Below are positions 48,781 to 59,755 of a stretch of 64,000 nt of DNA, piece by piece (within the stretch, counting starts at the first letter, position 1; each line of letters starts with the position of its first letter). Location of the stretch: contig OX595989.1 of NCBI GenBank assembly GCA_951394045.1, positions 248,001-312,000 of the forward strand. The letters run 5' to 3'. Below the pieces are notes generated by a model. The model was not told the DNA's origin. It did no database searches and saw only the letters and a list, made by a program, of their open reading frames with translations. Position numbers and translations under genes: made by a program. The stretch comes from Nitzschia sp. DOCU1. Lineage: Eukaryota > Bacillariophyta > Bacillariophyceae > Bacillariales > Bacillariaceae.

Positions 48781-49276
48781 ATGTCTGGAAAAGGTGCGTC
48801 TTTGTCCATGCATTTGTCTTTTGCTTGCTTGATCCCCCGCTCGCACTCACAATGACGCGTTCGTTCGATTTTCGCTCACAGGAAAAGGAAAGGGAGGCCG
48901 CGGCGACAAAAAGGCGGCCACTTCGTCGTCCAGCAAGGCTGGTTTGCAATTCCCCGTCGGTCGTATCGGCCGATACTTGCGTCAAGGCAAGTATGCCACT
49001 CGCATGGGAGCCGGTGCCCCCGTCTACCTCGCGGCCGTCTTGGAGTATTTGTGTGCCGAAATCTTGGAGCTGGCTGGAAATGCCGCTCGCGACAACAAAA
49101 AGACGCGAATCATTCCTCGCCACATTACCTTGGCCGTCAAGAATGACGAAGAACTCAACAAGTTGTTGGGCAATGTCACCATTGCCGCCGGGGGTGTCTT
49201 GCCGAATATTCATGCTGTCTTGCTGCCGAAAAAGGCCAAGCTTGGTGGAGGCAAGTCGGGGTCTCAAGACTTTTAA
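48781..49276 (+). CDS. H2A: histone H2A, H2A.X-type tail, one intron
   Basis: Exon 1 is 48781-48793 and exon 2 is 48882-49276, joined across an 88-bp GTGCGT...CACAG intron to give 135 aa starting [20 protein letters not shown]. The core is unmistakable: [91 protein letters not shown]. The C-terminus is KSGSQDF, the SQ-(E/D)-hydrophobic signature that DNA-damage kinases phosphorylate in H2A.X. The protein packages DNA as an H2A-H2B dimer in nucleosomes. The intron falls after four codons, within the N-terminal tail. No other histone gene is within the window. Confidence 0.95.
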
Positions 49277-49994
49277 ACAGTTTGAAAGTGCAAGGCAAGA
49301 TGTTCGGTTCTCTCTAGTAGCATTTGTGTTACAAATGTTTGTAAATGATATAAATTACTTATATTGTATGATAATGGTGTGTGCACTAGCGTCTCGAAAG
49401 CTCAACGGTTAGATACTTACCAGAATTACAAGCCACCTGTCATGGTAGTAATAGAGGACTTGGTGTCTTGCTTTCGACTGCCATGCGCGCAACTACCACC
49501 ATACCTACTGGAGCCAGGATTAAAAGCGCCTTCATCATGTTCAAGAAAGACTACTTTCATGATGCTACAGCTGCGTCAATTGCGAGGATTCCAAGAATCG
49601 GCCAAAACCCAACGCTTACCGATTCTTCGAACCGTTCTTCCAGCAGCAGAGGAGTCATGGTAGATTCATACAATACAATGATAAGCACGCGTCGTCGTCT
49701 TTAGTTAGCTAGTACATCTTTATACTACAAGAAGAAGCAACAAGAAGAACGCCACGACCACACCAGCGCCCGCCGCAGCGAGAACGAATCACAACTAGTC
49801 TTCTTCCATCGGACTACTATTACTAACAATGGAGGACGATTACTTGTAGTACACAAGAAGTTTCGAGTTCCAATCAACAAACCCTCTACTTCTATGATGC
49901 TCAACTAGTAGTAGTACAGCAGTACACGCTACTAGAAGCAAGTAGCCCCGAACGATAAAAAAGTATTGTTCTCTCATGACTAGTAGTATTAACA
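49277..49994. other. intergenic, no gene seen
   Basis: 3' flank of the histone gene and spacer. Small plus-strand frames at 49364-49704 have no homology. Repeated CTAGTAGTAG-type motifs occur near 49900-49990. Confidence 0.4.
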
Positions 49995-50335
49995 AAAACG
50001 ATTGATGGTTTACACAACTGCAGGTTTCGTGGTTCCAGCGTTCCAGTTCTTGGAAACGCTCCAGAGTCATGGTAGACTTCTTGTTGCCTTGGCGAAACAG
50101 GAGTCTCATTTGTCGACGCTGACATTTGACCCAGATTGCCAGGGATCGGTCCAAGTGGAACTTGGTAGGAGGCATGTTGGTGTGGCCGAATTGCGACTGG
50201 AACGCCTTGAGACATTCTAGCCTTTCCATCCAGGCGGCTTGATGAGAATCCCAGACAAAGTGAATATGTTCCAGTGCTTCTTGGCGGGCATCTGTCAGGG
50301 TGGAATGGCGACCCAGTCTCTTGAGCTTGTACTGG
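49995..50335 (-). pseudogene. helicase-associated (HA) domain fragment, inverted part
   Basis: On the minus strand, directly after a TAG, the frame reads QYKLKRLGRHSTLTDARQEA, LEHIHFVWDSHQAAWMERLE, CLKAFQSQFGHTNMPPTKFH and LDRSLAIWVKCQRRQMRLLF. This is about one and a half repeats of the HA domain (W...L..F....GH..VP....L..WV..QR..). It degenerates after FQELERWNHETC. There is no start codon upstream. The segment points away from the matching plus-strand half just to the right, so one gene appears to have been cut and partly inverted at about 50336-50370. Confidence 0.65.
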
Positions 50336-50368
50336 TAGTGCTAAGCAGCTGGTGCAGCCGGAAGCCTC

Positions 50369-51218
50369 ACCGACCGCTGGCAAGAGCGCATGCAAGATCT
50401 AGCCCGATTCAAGCAAGAATATGGGCATTGCAGTGTACCTACGCACTGGCCCCAGAATACCCCCCCTTGCACAATGGGTGAAGCGCCAGCGTTAATAATA
50501 CAAGATGATGGTCGATGGCAAGCGATCAACTCTTACACCACAGCGCAAGTTTCAGCACGATCAGCTCGGCTTTATCTGGGATGCCCATTCAGCCATCTGG
50601 GAGGAACGGCTAGAGGAACTCCGAGCATTTCGTAACAAGTATGGGCACGCCAATGTCCCACCGAGACACAAGGATAACCCCCAACTTTCAGTCTGGGTAC
50701 GTTGTTGGACTGGGTAGGATCGTCCAGTCATGTTCATTTTGGCTGATTGGCAGTAACCTCACTCTTTGCCCGGTGTTGCAATGTTAGGTCAAATGTCGTA
50801 AGCTTATCGCCACACTCGGACGTTCTTCATTCGTCGTGGTTCTTTGCCAATCTCGCTTTCTAACATTTTTCTCCTCGCACAGAACGACATGTGTTGGCTC
50901 TTTTGCACTCAGGGACCATCCCATTCCAACATTACCTTGGAACGCATTGGCAAACTCACCGATCTTGATTTTGCATTTGACCCACGGGTGTGGAAAAAAC
51001 ATGAAAAGATCGTCCTTGCTGCTCGGAGGAAGAACAAGGATAATAACGGGCGGGAAAACGGCGCGTGTTGTTCCGAATCAAGCACAGCAGCAGTATCCTC
51101 CAGCATGACCCACAAGCAATTATTGTTGGAAGTGATTCCTGCCGACGTCCTATCATCAGCAGCACAAGCAGAATCGGCATCGAGGAGTCTGCTGGTGATA
51201 CCCCCTCATCGACGATAA
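50369..51218 (+). pseudogene. helicase-associated (HA) domain gene, broken
   Basis: The plus strand reads WQERMQDLARFKQEYGHCSV, a one-base phase slip near 50465, then AQWVKRQR, two consecutive stops (TAATAA, about 50493-50498), then KMMVDGKRSTLTPQRKFQHD, FIWDAHSAIWEERLEELRAF and RNKYGHANVPPRHK. A GTACGT...CGCACAG intron (50697-50882, 186 bp) would join SVW to NDMCWLFCTQ and the last HA segment (SNITLERIGKLTDLDFAFDP), ending at 51218. HA domains are repeated modules of uncertain, possibly nucleic-acid-binding function, very common in diatoms. The frameshift and double stop make this copy a pseudogene. Confidence 0.65.
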
Positions 51219-52570
51219 TGATGATGTTGACTAGGATGGTAACATCGCCTTCTTCTTGTTGTTATTTAAACAAGTCTCGAGTCCAAACGTCTTGCACATT
51301 TCCCAATGCCTGTTGGAGAATCGCCGCCAGTAGGGGTGGATGCGAGTAAGAATCTCACGTAAAATAATGTCAACGTATGAGATTCTTGCAATAGATCATA
51401 TTGTGTTGCTCGTCTCATTCCCTGCCGCCACACATACCGCCACCAAGAAGCGGCTTTCTTGCATCTAAGAAGGTAGCAGGAATTACGAGTACAGAGCAGA
51501 CCCGCTGCCTCTCCTCGTCTGCGGCCGTGGTGCCGTCTTGTCCATTCAATGTGGCATCGACAAGTGTGACGACGACGACGATGATGACGACATGAAGATG
51601 CTAGTAGTGGCTCGTTCTTTTGATAACAGGTTGTGCTTATTGGTCTCATCATTGCATTGTTGCTCCTCGCTCTACAAGGCGGCCCCGTGCCCGCCCGGCC
51701 CTAAAACAGCGACGGATCAATTCGACTCGAAGACCCACGACGACGGACAATGGCCATCAGCGCTCGGGCTCATCGCGATGACGCGACGATGGGAAGAACT
51801 GACGAAAGACTGGGGCCTGTTTACTAGAGTGGGAGAGCACAGAGAATGGCGGTAGTGTTGGGGTTATGCTGACGTTGATGGTGAGGATGTTGCAGTTTGA
51901 TGCAGGCCAGCGGTGCCATGATCCATGAGGATGGGGCGTCGGCGAGAAGGAAATTCGGGTATCATGTGTGTGGTTAAGTGATACGACAGCATTTCTGGGC
52001 CCATGGCAGGCCAGTGAAGGGAATGATAATGTCCCACGAAATGGTGTTATTGCCATTGTGATTGGAGGTACAACGGGTCGCCTTCCAGAGATCGAAAAAT
52101 TGTTGGATTGCGCGCTCCATTGATGATGGTCGCCGTCGGGGTGGCCAAGCAGCTCCAGATACTATCAGGTGTAGCAAGCAGGCAAGGGGGCGGGACTATA
52201 TGGTGAACAAGAGTACTGTAGTGGGCCTGGGTAGGCTCAATCCCTAAGAAACGCGGATCCGATTCATGGTTTTCACTATTGGCCTTTTCCTGAAGAGAGA
52301 GGAATACTGCAATGACTTTACCGTGGCGATGGAAACATTAAGTTGGCAGCCTACGAGAGGAAAGTATTTGGAGTCGGAATGTGCGGGAGGATTGATTGAT
52401 CACCATCATCAAGTACAACAAAGTTAACTGTGGTTGAAAGTGCTCGTGCACGAGTGAGCTTCCCCATTCTTCATCTCCTGGCAAATACCGGCAATCGACA
52501 ATGGTTGGTGCCAACTGCTCCAGGTTACCACCTGGCTGGCTATTCTCCGACGATGCCGTCAATTTGAGTT
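51219..52570. other. intergenic, no gene seen
   Basis: About 1.35 kb. Frames on both strands overlap without domain evidence. The (GACGAC)-rich run near 51570-51590 is simple sequence. Confidence 0.4.
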
Positions 52571-52870
52571 TTGGTTTGTCATGAAAAAGACAATCATGGG
52601 ATAGCTCCCTATGGAGAAAGCTGGCTGCCTAGGCTACGACGATACAGTTTGAATCCAAACCCCATCACAGTCATAGACGACTTTCAAGACAGTGGCTCAT
52701 CTTACTTTGAAAAAGTCGTGGAGTTGTCTTCGAATAGTGGTGGTGCTCTCGTCTCTGAAGACGAACTATCCGACCACGAATCCGATGACAATAACAACAA
52801 CAAACGCAAAGAGGACGACGACGAAGAAGACGAAGAAGAATTCGTCGAAGAGGGCGATTTTTTCCATTGA
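52571..52870 (+). other. acidic open frame, possible gene fragment
   Basis: About 99 codons without a good ATG at the start. The end is strongly acidic (NNNNKRKEDDDEEDEEEFVE). Its beginning (TATGGAGAAAGCTGGCTGCC, about 52609) resembles 54220, so part of it is a duplicated segment. It may be an exon of the gene suggested by the next two frames or a relic. Confidence 0.3.
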
Positions 52871-53080
52871 TCCAAATTTGATCAATTGAGAAACTGGGGC
52901 AGGAGACGGGAGTGGTGCTCGGGAAGTAAGTCGAAACAGCTGCGGTGATTTGGTCCGACGAGCCTCCTTGACGCGTGGGATTGGACGTAACAATAGTGGA
53001 GGAATGAGGGGAAGCCTCACTCGAAACAAAAGTGGAGGGTTGACATAAAAGATTTTGTTGAACCGCTCACACGAAAAGCC

Positions 53081-54108
53081 TTGGCAACAGCAGATCCTAA
53101 TCGATTGCCACCGCCGCCCCCAAGCGACGACGACGATTCATCAACAGACGAATTCTTCGATGCAAGCAAGCGTGACGGACGCTCCGAGGAGAACCCAGAC
53201 ACCAAGGAAGAAGGTCCAATTGCAGCAGTGGACGGAAATAATGCCAATGACCAAGACAGCAGCAACCCCGTGGCGGAGGCCGTGGATAGGTTGGAGGTTC
53301 CCAAGCAAGGGTCTGACCACGACGCTACTACCGAAGTGCAACAAGCAGATTCCCCGGCAGATAGTACTACTGTCACCGAAGCTACCACAGTGCCGCCAGA
53401 GACTCCGCGTCAATCCAACGAGGATTCCGATTTTGAATCTTCGTCATCGTCAGCATCAAGCGAGGCATCTGAAAGGGCAACCGAGAAGGAGCAAATTGCC
53501 GACCCAGTGGGAGCACATTTACCCGATACGGAGACTGCCCCACACAAAAGTTAGAGATACTGTCTTCTGAATAGCCTTCACCGTCGCCAGCTATCTCATA
53601 GTGCTTGTGGAACCTTCTGGTACTCGGGCCACAAAAACACATTGAAGTCACATCTGTCTCTCCTCGTTCCGACGAAGGCGGACCAGTCTCTCCGGGTGGT
53701 GGTGCAATCGCAGACTTCTCCAGCCCGGCCACCAACAGTGAGTTGTTGCGCAATGCGACCCGGTCACCACCTCCGTCTCCGCCCAAGAGCCCTCTTTCGA
53801 CCCCCTCCCTCGCAGGTAATCACGGATCGTCTACTACAAGCACTCGCAAGACTCGACGGAGTATCGAGCAAATGCAGAGGGAACAACGCCTCAGCTTTAC
53901 CAGTTCCAACAGCCAGAATAGCAGCAAATATTCTCGCGTTTCTTTGGCCAGCAGTTCCTCGTCTCGAGTAGCGTCGGATCGAAGAAATGGGGATGGAGGT
54001 GATGGGAGCCGACGGGGAATCAAGGTTTCCAGATTTGACCAACTACTGGAGCGGAGCTATTCAATCAGAAGAACCGGGTACCGTCTGGAAAGGCACATTA
54101 CCACATAG
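53081..54108 (+). CDS. acidic Ser-rich hypothetical protein, probably spliced or broken
   Basis: Two frames look like parts of one low-complexity protein. The first (53081-53554) reads MATADPNRLPPPPPSDDDDS then an acidic Ser/Thr/Glu-rich stretch to ATEKEQIADPVGAHLPDTET. The second (about 53640-54108) reads IEVTSVSPRSDEGGPVSPGG, PPPSPPKSPLSTPSLAGNHG, IEQMQREQRLSFTSSNSQNS and ends KVSRFDQLLERSYSIRRTG. They are in different phases and would need an intron around 53550-53640; a consistent GT-AG pair was not pinned down. The start is uncertain because the frame is open upstream (FVEPLTRKALATADPN). No domain recognised. Confidence 0.4.
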
Positions 54109-54948
54109 CCGGGAATATGAAAGATACTGGTTGTACCGTACTCAGCTATCATTTGTACCTTACAAGCAATAAAGCGACAAGCGACTCCAGCTTATTGTTG
54201 GGATTGTTGCAAATGCGAGCTATGGAGAAAGCCGGCTGCTGGCCAGGCTAAGATGATGCAGTCAATACGATTGAGTTAAGCTTTGTTGCCAGGAGAGGCT
54301 TTCAAGTTGGTTGGTCATATGTGGCCATAGTGCGGTTTCGAAGTAGTCGAGGTCAGTCCTCCCTGTACTCATGCCGACATTACATCGCTCGTGGCCTTGC
54401 GAATTATCTTCCATGCCAGGATCAACGCACGTTATGTATTATGCGAGAACGATGCCACACAGCTAGCTACTCATAGCCAGCACGATTAATGACGCAACTG
54501 TTTCTCTACTAGAGCTAGTCCTCCCGCTGGCGGTTCCAATCTTTACTACTTTAATTCAGCACGGAAAACGCCATCGCAACGCAACTAGACATTTATCATA
54601 TATCTATTAATCGAACCGATTGGCTGAATTTGTTCACGCAACAAATTACTGAGCCCCACCGCTACGTCAAAGCTGTTCGATATGGATGGGGTAGGCCACA
54701 GCTGCTCTGCCCGGAGGAGAGCTCCCTCTACCCACATACGGGAGGGAGATCCGCCTAGTAGAGACAACAATCCACTTCACTCGACGGCGTACAGCCGATT
54801 CCAATCCTCCACGCACCAGCACAGGTTACACTTAAACTCTCCGCGACGAGACACGTACGCGAGTGGAGGACGTTTTAAAACCGGAACCACAAACCGGTTG
54901 CGTTGATCAGGCTGTTTGTGTGCGAGGAGAATTGGAATCGGGGTCGAG
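54109..54948. other. intergenic with dispersed repeat copies
   Basis: Holds a block near 54215-54285 (GCTATGGAGAAAGCCGGCTG) related to 52605 and a block at about 54650-54770 (GCTGTTCGATATGGATGGGG, GGGAGGGAGATCCGCC) related to 45050-45160. No gene supported. Confidence 0.45.
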
Positions 54949-55424
54949 ATCAGGGATCAGGATCGTTGCTCTGGAAAAAGTTAGTTTTGTAGAACAAAAC
55001 CAGACGCCTGCAAAAGGAAGGAAGAACAAGATAGTGAGTAGCACCGAGCGAGAAACTTCGATCAAAAGAGACCTTCACAAAGAGATGGGCAATAGGCCAT
55101 GAAAGACTTACCGAAAAACTCCGTTCCGTCAAAGCCAGCAGAACAACCCAAACCAAACGTTGTCCCACGCCCCCCACCACACCAATCAATCAAAAAATTC
55201 GTACCGAACGCAGCATCTACAACCAAACGCCTGCAAAGGGAGGAAAGAACAGGGGTATAAGGAGCACTGTGGGAGAGAAATATGAAAATAGGATCGAACA
55301 GCACCATACAATGTGCACTTACCATGATGACACCGAATACTGCACACATACATCCACCCACATCACAACCAACCTGCAAAACAAAGAGAGGACTCAACGT
55401 TCCGACAAGAGATCGGGCCGACAA
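54949..55424 (-). CDS. 3' exons of a candidate multi-exon gene, unknown function
   Basis: On the minus strand several consensus splice signals alternate. Acceptor CTTTGTTTTGCAG (about 55373-55385) is followed by exon VGCDVGGCMCAVFGVIM and donor GTAAGTGC (about 55323). Acceptor TCCTCCCTTTGCAG (about 55230) is followed by exon RLVVDAAFGTNFLIDWCGGG, RGTTFGLGCSAGFDGTEFFG and donor GTAAGTCT (about 55110). Acceptor CCTTCCTTTTGCAG (about 55008) is followed by RLVLFYKTNFFQSNDPDP and a stop at 54949. The last two exons both begin RLV, which suggests related or duplicated exons. Upstream exons probably extend beyond 55424 but could not be traced. No family recognised; a noncoding spliced RNA is possible. 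Confidence 0.4.
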
Positions 55425-57158
55425 AGTAGCTTTGATTGCAAAGTGAAGCCTTTGCCGTCACGCCAACGTCTTCGTCCTCATCAATCTTCTCCCCTTTCCA
55501 TTCTAGCCCTCACAAACAAAACCTCATCCGACGACATTCCTAAGCAATCCTCTTCCATTCCCTTGAAGGCCAATTTTTTCTGATGGAGTCCAATCATTGG
55601 GGTCATGGATGTCTGCGTTACCATGTTCGGGACTGGAACATGCCACAGCATCCACTCATCCGCCAACTTGCTGCATCCAACGTGGGACGGGGGGTTCCGG
55701 GGTCAATGGTGTATCACTGGCTTTGCCCCCAGTGCCCCAAGCCATGCCGGTTGCCCCCCTTCCCACTCCTCTTCTTTCGGTTGTTACCTCACAAATAACA
55801 TATATTTTTGTAACCAGGCGGGGATGTACCTATCACACAAGGGAATGAAAAGAGAACGCTTTTGGAGCCGTGGTCGGTAATACTTGCAACAGCTAAAAAA
55901 GAAAGAGAACAATCTTGTGAGAACAAAAGAACGCCAGCACAACAGCAAAGAACTCACCTCGAATCCAAGCGCCTCTGTCGACAATCAAACGATCCTTCCC
56001 GGCGTGCTACCGCCCCATGCCACGAAACCGTGGGAGGACGATACGATAGCTTTTAGGGTCCCACCCATGGGGACCCCAGGAAGGATCGACACGACCTGGA
56101 CTGCCACCACCAGAGCAATCCACAGATCTGTTGAAAGAAAGAGAGAAACAAAAGACAGAACACGAGCGAGGATCGATCCCGGCGTGCTGCCGATGGCAGC
56201 TTTTAGGATCCCACCCATGGGGACCCCAGGACGTCATCTCCAAACTTGATGAACTGCCGACTTTCTGCCTGCGAGACAAACAGCAGCCGGTGGCGCTGCT
56301 GGAGAACTGTCATCTCCACCATCATCCTCGAACACCGTGGAAGATGATGAAGAAAGGAGCAACACAGATCGATCCTTTCGCAGAAAAGTGACCTCGATTG
56401 AGTGAAAAAGTGATGGATTTGTTGAAGGGAATGCCTAGATCCGAGCGGTTTCTGCTGTGGTTTGCGAGCAGTTTCGTGATGTTTCCCACGATGAGCTTCC
56501 ACGTTCGCTGAAAGTAATCCACATTCATCATCCGCCAAATTGCCTGAAACTCCACGCTTGCTTCTATTGTTGCGTCTACATGCTGATTGTTGCATTACTG
56601 CCATTGCCATTGTTGTCGTTTTGGAAGTTTTGCTTGCATGGGTCATCCATCAACTGCGGGGTTCTTTTGCTGTAGAGGCGCGCTACACCTAGCTACAGTG
56701 GGCGTCATCCACAGACTGGAAAAAGTCCGACGGTTCTCGTCGCGGAGGCAAAGCTTCGCCAAGCAAGGATGCCTTCCTTTCTTTCTATTTTATTTTATTA
56801 TCTACACTTATATATATATATATAGATGTGCGCGCGGGCCCATCTAACAATGATCTTTCTTTAAGCCTCCTTTGGAGGCAGGCGTGGGTTCGCCAAGCAG
56901 GGGATGCCCTCGTCATTAATGTCCGAATTGACCCCTTTGACCCAAAAACTTCCATAGCTAGCTTTTGGCTACAATACTTCTGGAGTCCAGAGCGAATATA
57001 GCTACTAATATATCAATGATAAAGACTACAAAGCCTCTAGCTTGTTGTTCGCACATCAAATAGCTCCGATAGCATCGTAACTAGTACCGGCTTATTTGTT
57101 TCAGATGTAGCTACAAAGACGCGTGCACGGCAACACGTATCCAAACTAGGGCCTTCTT
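55425..57158. other. gene-poor region with tandem duplication and simple repeats
   Basis: May contain further upstream exons of the minus-strand candidate (a GTGAGTTC donor near 55953). A tandem imperfect duplication covers about 56000-56090 and 56170-56235: CCCGGCGTGCT(A/G)CCG and AGCTTTTAGG(G/A)TCCCACC, then CATGGGGACCCCAGGA. A (TA)n run lies at 56811-56823. No firm gene. Confidence 0.4.
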
Positions 57159-57896
57159 CTAAAACTCATCTCTCTCAATTTCTTCCACGAGTGCTTGAAT
57201 CTCATCGTCATCCAATTCCTCCAATCGTTTTGCAATGACGGCATTTTCGTAGTCTTTTAGTTGCTTAGCCTGACAAGAAGAGTGACAAATGTGATGATAT
57301 CAAAAAGTGAGGCAGAAGTGTCAACAATATGATTTGGAACGCAAGATCGGCTCGCCAAAGGTAAATGGCAACCTTCTAGAACTACGACATTTGCTTTCCA
57401 TCCAACCCATGTTACTCACATAGGTCATGTCCTTGGTGGCCACACGAAAGAGATATGTTGACGACCATGCCAGCATGACAACTGCCGTAAAACCCACCCC
57501 GATCCATTTTCCAGCTTCGATCTCGTCATAGCCCAAGACACCTGTCACAATATTGTAGCCAATAATAGGGACAATAAACAAGACCAGACTCCAAAATACA
57601 GCCCCGCCCTTGGTCCCGATATCCAACCAAAAGGGAAGATTGCTGCTTTTGGATTCTCCTGATGGATCTTCGGCTGCCATTGGCAGCCAGGAGGCGGGCC
57701 GTTCAGATTTGAAAGAGTTTTGACCACCGTTCTCCCGAGAGAGCTTGTTGGACCCCGAGAAATCAACCATAGGTGTCACTCCAGTAGGACGGAGAGCCTT
57801 TGCCGCCGGAAAAGGCGCTGGTGTCAACAGTGCATGGGCCATGAATGATGTGCTGGACAGGAGCCCGAAAACTTGAACTCCAAAAAATCCCTTCAT
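57159..57896 (-). CDS. plastid membrane protein, DUF3007-like, two exons
   Basis: Exon 1 is 57420-57896 (ATG 57896), intron 57270-57419 (GTGAGT...TGTCAG), exon 2 is 57159-57269; the phase is kept (ATKDMTY then AKQLKDYENAV). This gives 195 aa. A signal peptide (MKGFFGVQVFGLLSSTSFMA) is followed by a Pro/Ala/Arg-containing transit-like region, as for secondary-plastid import. Two membrane helices follow (FWSLVLFIVPIIGYNIVTGV, about 99-118; IGVGFTAVVMLAWSSTYLFR, about 130-149). The C-terminal soluble segment TYAKQLKDYENAVIAKRLEE then LDDDEIQALVEEIE resembles cyanobacterial/chloroplast DUF3007 proteins. Precise role unknown; a thylakoid or envelope location is likely. Family name is from memory of the pattern, not a search. 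Confidence 0.75.
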
Positions 57897-58403
57897 GTTT
57901 TGCACGATGTGTAAAGACAGTAGAGGTGGGGTCGACGTTCTTTAGAACTAGGCGTGTCGTTGTGTCGGTCTTGTTCGAGGTGGCACAGGCAGGGAGGAGC
58001 CGTAGAGGTGTCTCCAATCCTCGAAGACACCGCTCGCCATTGTCGTTGCCGAAGTGACTTCAGTTGCACCGAGAGAGAGCATGGACTTCGGATGCAAACA
58101 CGTCATTCAACATTTTCGCTGACTCATCCGACCTTGCGTCTGCTTGCCGTGCGGTAGGTGGAAGTTCCAGTCGACACGAACGACTAACTCTCTCACCTCT
58201 CAGCGCTTGACCACAGTTTTTGCAACAATGGATTTCACTAAACGATGGCTCTTCTTCATCTATGTTACTCGACCGCAACATGTATCGTTCAGCTGCAGAA
58301 CAAACCGCTAACAGACATCCTTTTAAAGCTTTTAAAGGCAAACCTACCTCTATTTCTAGCCATTAAGGGACCGGCGCTGAGCATGATGGCAAAGGCGAAA
58401 AAC
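57897..58403. other. spacer between two minus-strand genes
   Basis: Promoter region for the plastid protein and 3' flank of the heat shock factor gene. No gene supported. Confidence 0.4.
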
Positions 58404-59755
58404 TCAGACCTCTTCTCGATGCCCGGTGACTTCCAGGAACCAGCTGTCAGGGGGGATGTTTGTCCTGCTACGCATTTCCCCCACTGTTCGGTTGTCGGAT
58501 GGCGGGAGAATGCCTTGGATCCCCTCCACAAGCTTGTTGTAACTATCAGGTCGTTTGTCAGCACTGTTAACGTCCATCATCATACGACTGCCCAACGTCG
58601 AGAAGGAAAGCGGAAGCAACAACGCCGTGCCACCGGGCGCATCGCTACTGGACCTAAAGTCCGCCATTGGATGATTTACTGATTCCATGGAAGCGTTCCC
58701 CAACCCCCCATGTTTCACATACCGTACGCTACTAAGATTGGCAGGGTAGACAGTACTTTGAAGAGTCGTCATACTGGGGCTGTTTGGGCTCGGGCACCTG
58801 GTGGTTATTCTCGCTGGCGCAGAGGCAACCGCTTGCAGAGGATGGTGCTTCATGGTCCGTGACGATGTCAAGCCCCAACCAGTTTTCTTGGCAAGAAAGT
58901 CGTTGGCATGGACGGCGAATTGAAGTAGACCATGTGGGTCATCGTCACTTTCAGTATTGGTGGATTGTTCCCTTGGACGAGGTCGAAGGAAGGCAGCGAA
59001 AGATAATAACGAGTCGGGGTTGTTGACTTCATGGTCATGTCCCATCGTGCCCATTGGACCATCCAATGATGTTGTCCTCTCGGGCGCTTCTTTGGAAATC
59101 TTAGATCCTCTTGGTTCCTCCTTCCTCGATGACAGGGCCTCGACGTTTGGGTTACTCTTCCCCACAACCTTGCCTGATTTTCTGCGCCTTCTCGTTCTTC
59201 GGTTCATGCCACCACAAAGTTCCGGCTTGCCTCGGATGATGAGAGGGTGACGATAAGATCCGTGGTCCTCAATTTCCTCATGGGGACTTTTGACGAGCTC
59301 AAAGCCATAGATTGCGAGCTGGCGTTGAAAGCTTCGAAACTTTGGCGTGGGCATGAAGTAACGCGGAAGAATCAACTCCTCAAACGCCTTTCGTGAATGA
59401 ATTTTGAAAGCAAGGCCATGTGGAAGCCAGGACACAATACGCTCGTTGCCATCGTGGGACGCATCGTCCAGCAGCCGATGTAGCTTGTACGGAAAGGCAA
59501 ACTATGTATGCAAAGGAACAGTGAAGGACGGCGAAACAAGGATTGAGATACAATATCAGATTCGCCCCATCGTTTTCGGCTTGCCCAGATTGCAAATGGA
59601 AGACTTACGCGAAAGCATTTGTCATTCCGGTACTCAATATAGTCCGCTTCAACCAGTTCGATCCCATCGCGACCTGGAGAGCGCTGACGTTGACTACTGC
59701 TGCTGGTGCTGGTACTATCGTCATCGACTGTAGAGGATATGAGAAGACAAGCCAT
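58404..59755 (-). CDS. HSF: heat shock factor (HSF-type transcription factor), two exons
   Basis: Exon 1 is 59609-59755 (ATG 59755, 49 codons ending NDKCFR), intron 59502-59608 (GTAAGT...ACATAG, 107 bp), exon 2 is 58404-59501; total 414 aa. Exon 2 opens with the HSF DNA-binding domain (about residues 50-150): FAFPYKLHRLLDDASHDGNE, RIVSWLPHGLAFKIHSRKAF, LPRYFMPTPKFRSFQRQLAI and YGFELV, covering the wing and recognition helix (SFQRQL). A basic stretch MNRRTRRRRKSGK (about 148-160) may be a nuclear signal. The rest is Ser/Pro-rich with no evident heptad trimerisation zipper or activation motif. HSF families are greatly expanded in diatoms; the protein presumably binds nGAAn repeats in promoters. 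Confidence 0.9.

Noticed and set aside
48576..49412. 278-codon plus-strand frame across the histone locus
   Set aside because: It is out of phase with the spliced H2A, whose residues are unmistakable; the long frame is a by-product.
58245..58682. Plus-strand 145-codon frame opposite the heat shock factor
   Set aside because: It is antisense to the confirmed coding exon and has no domain.
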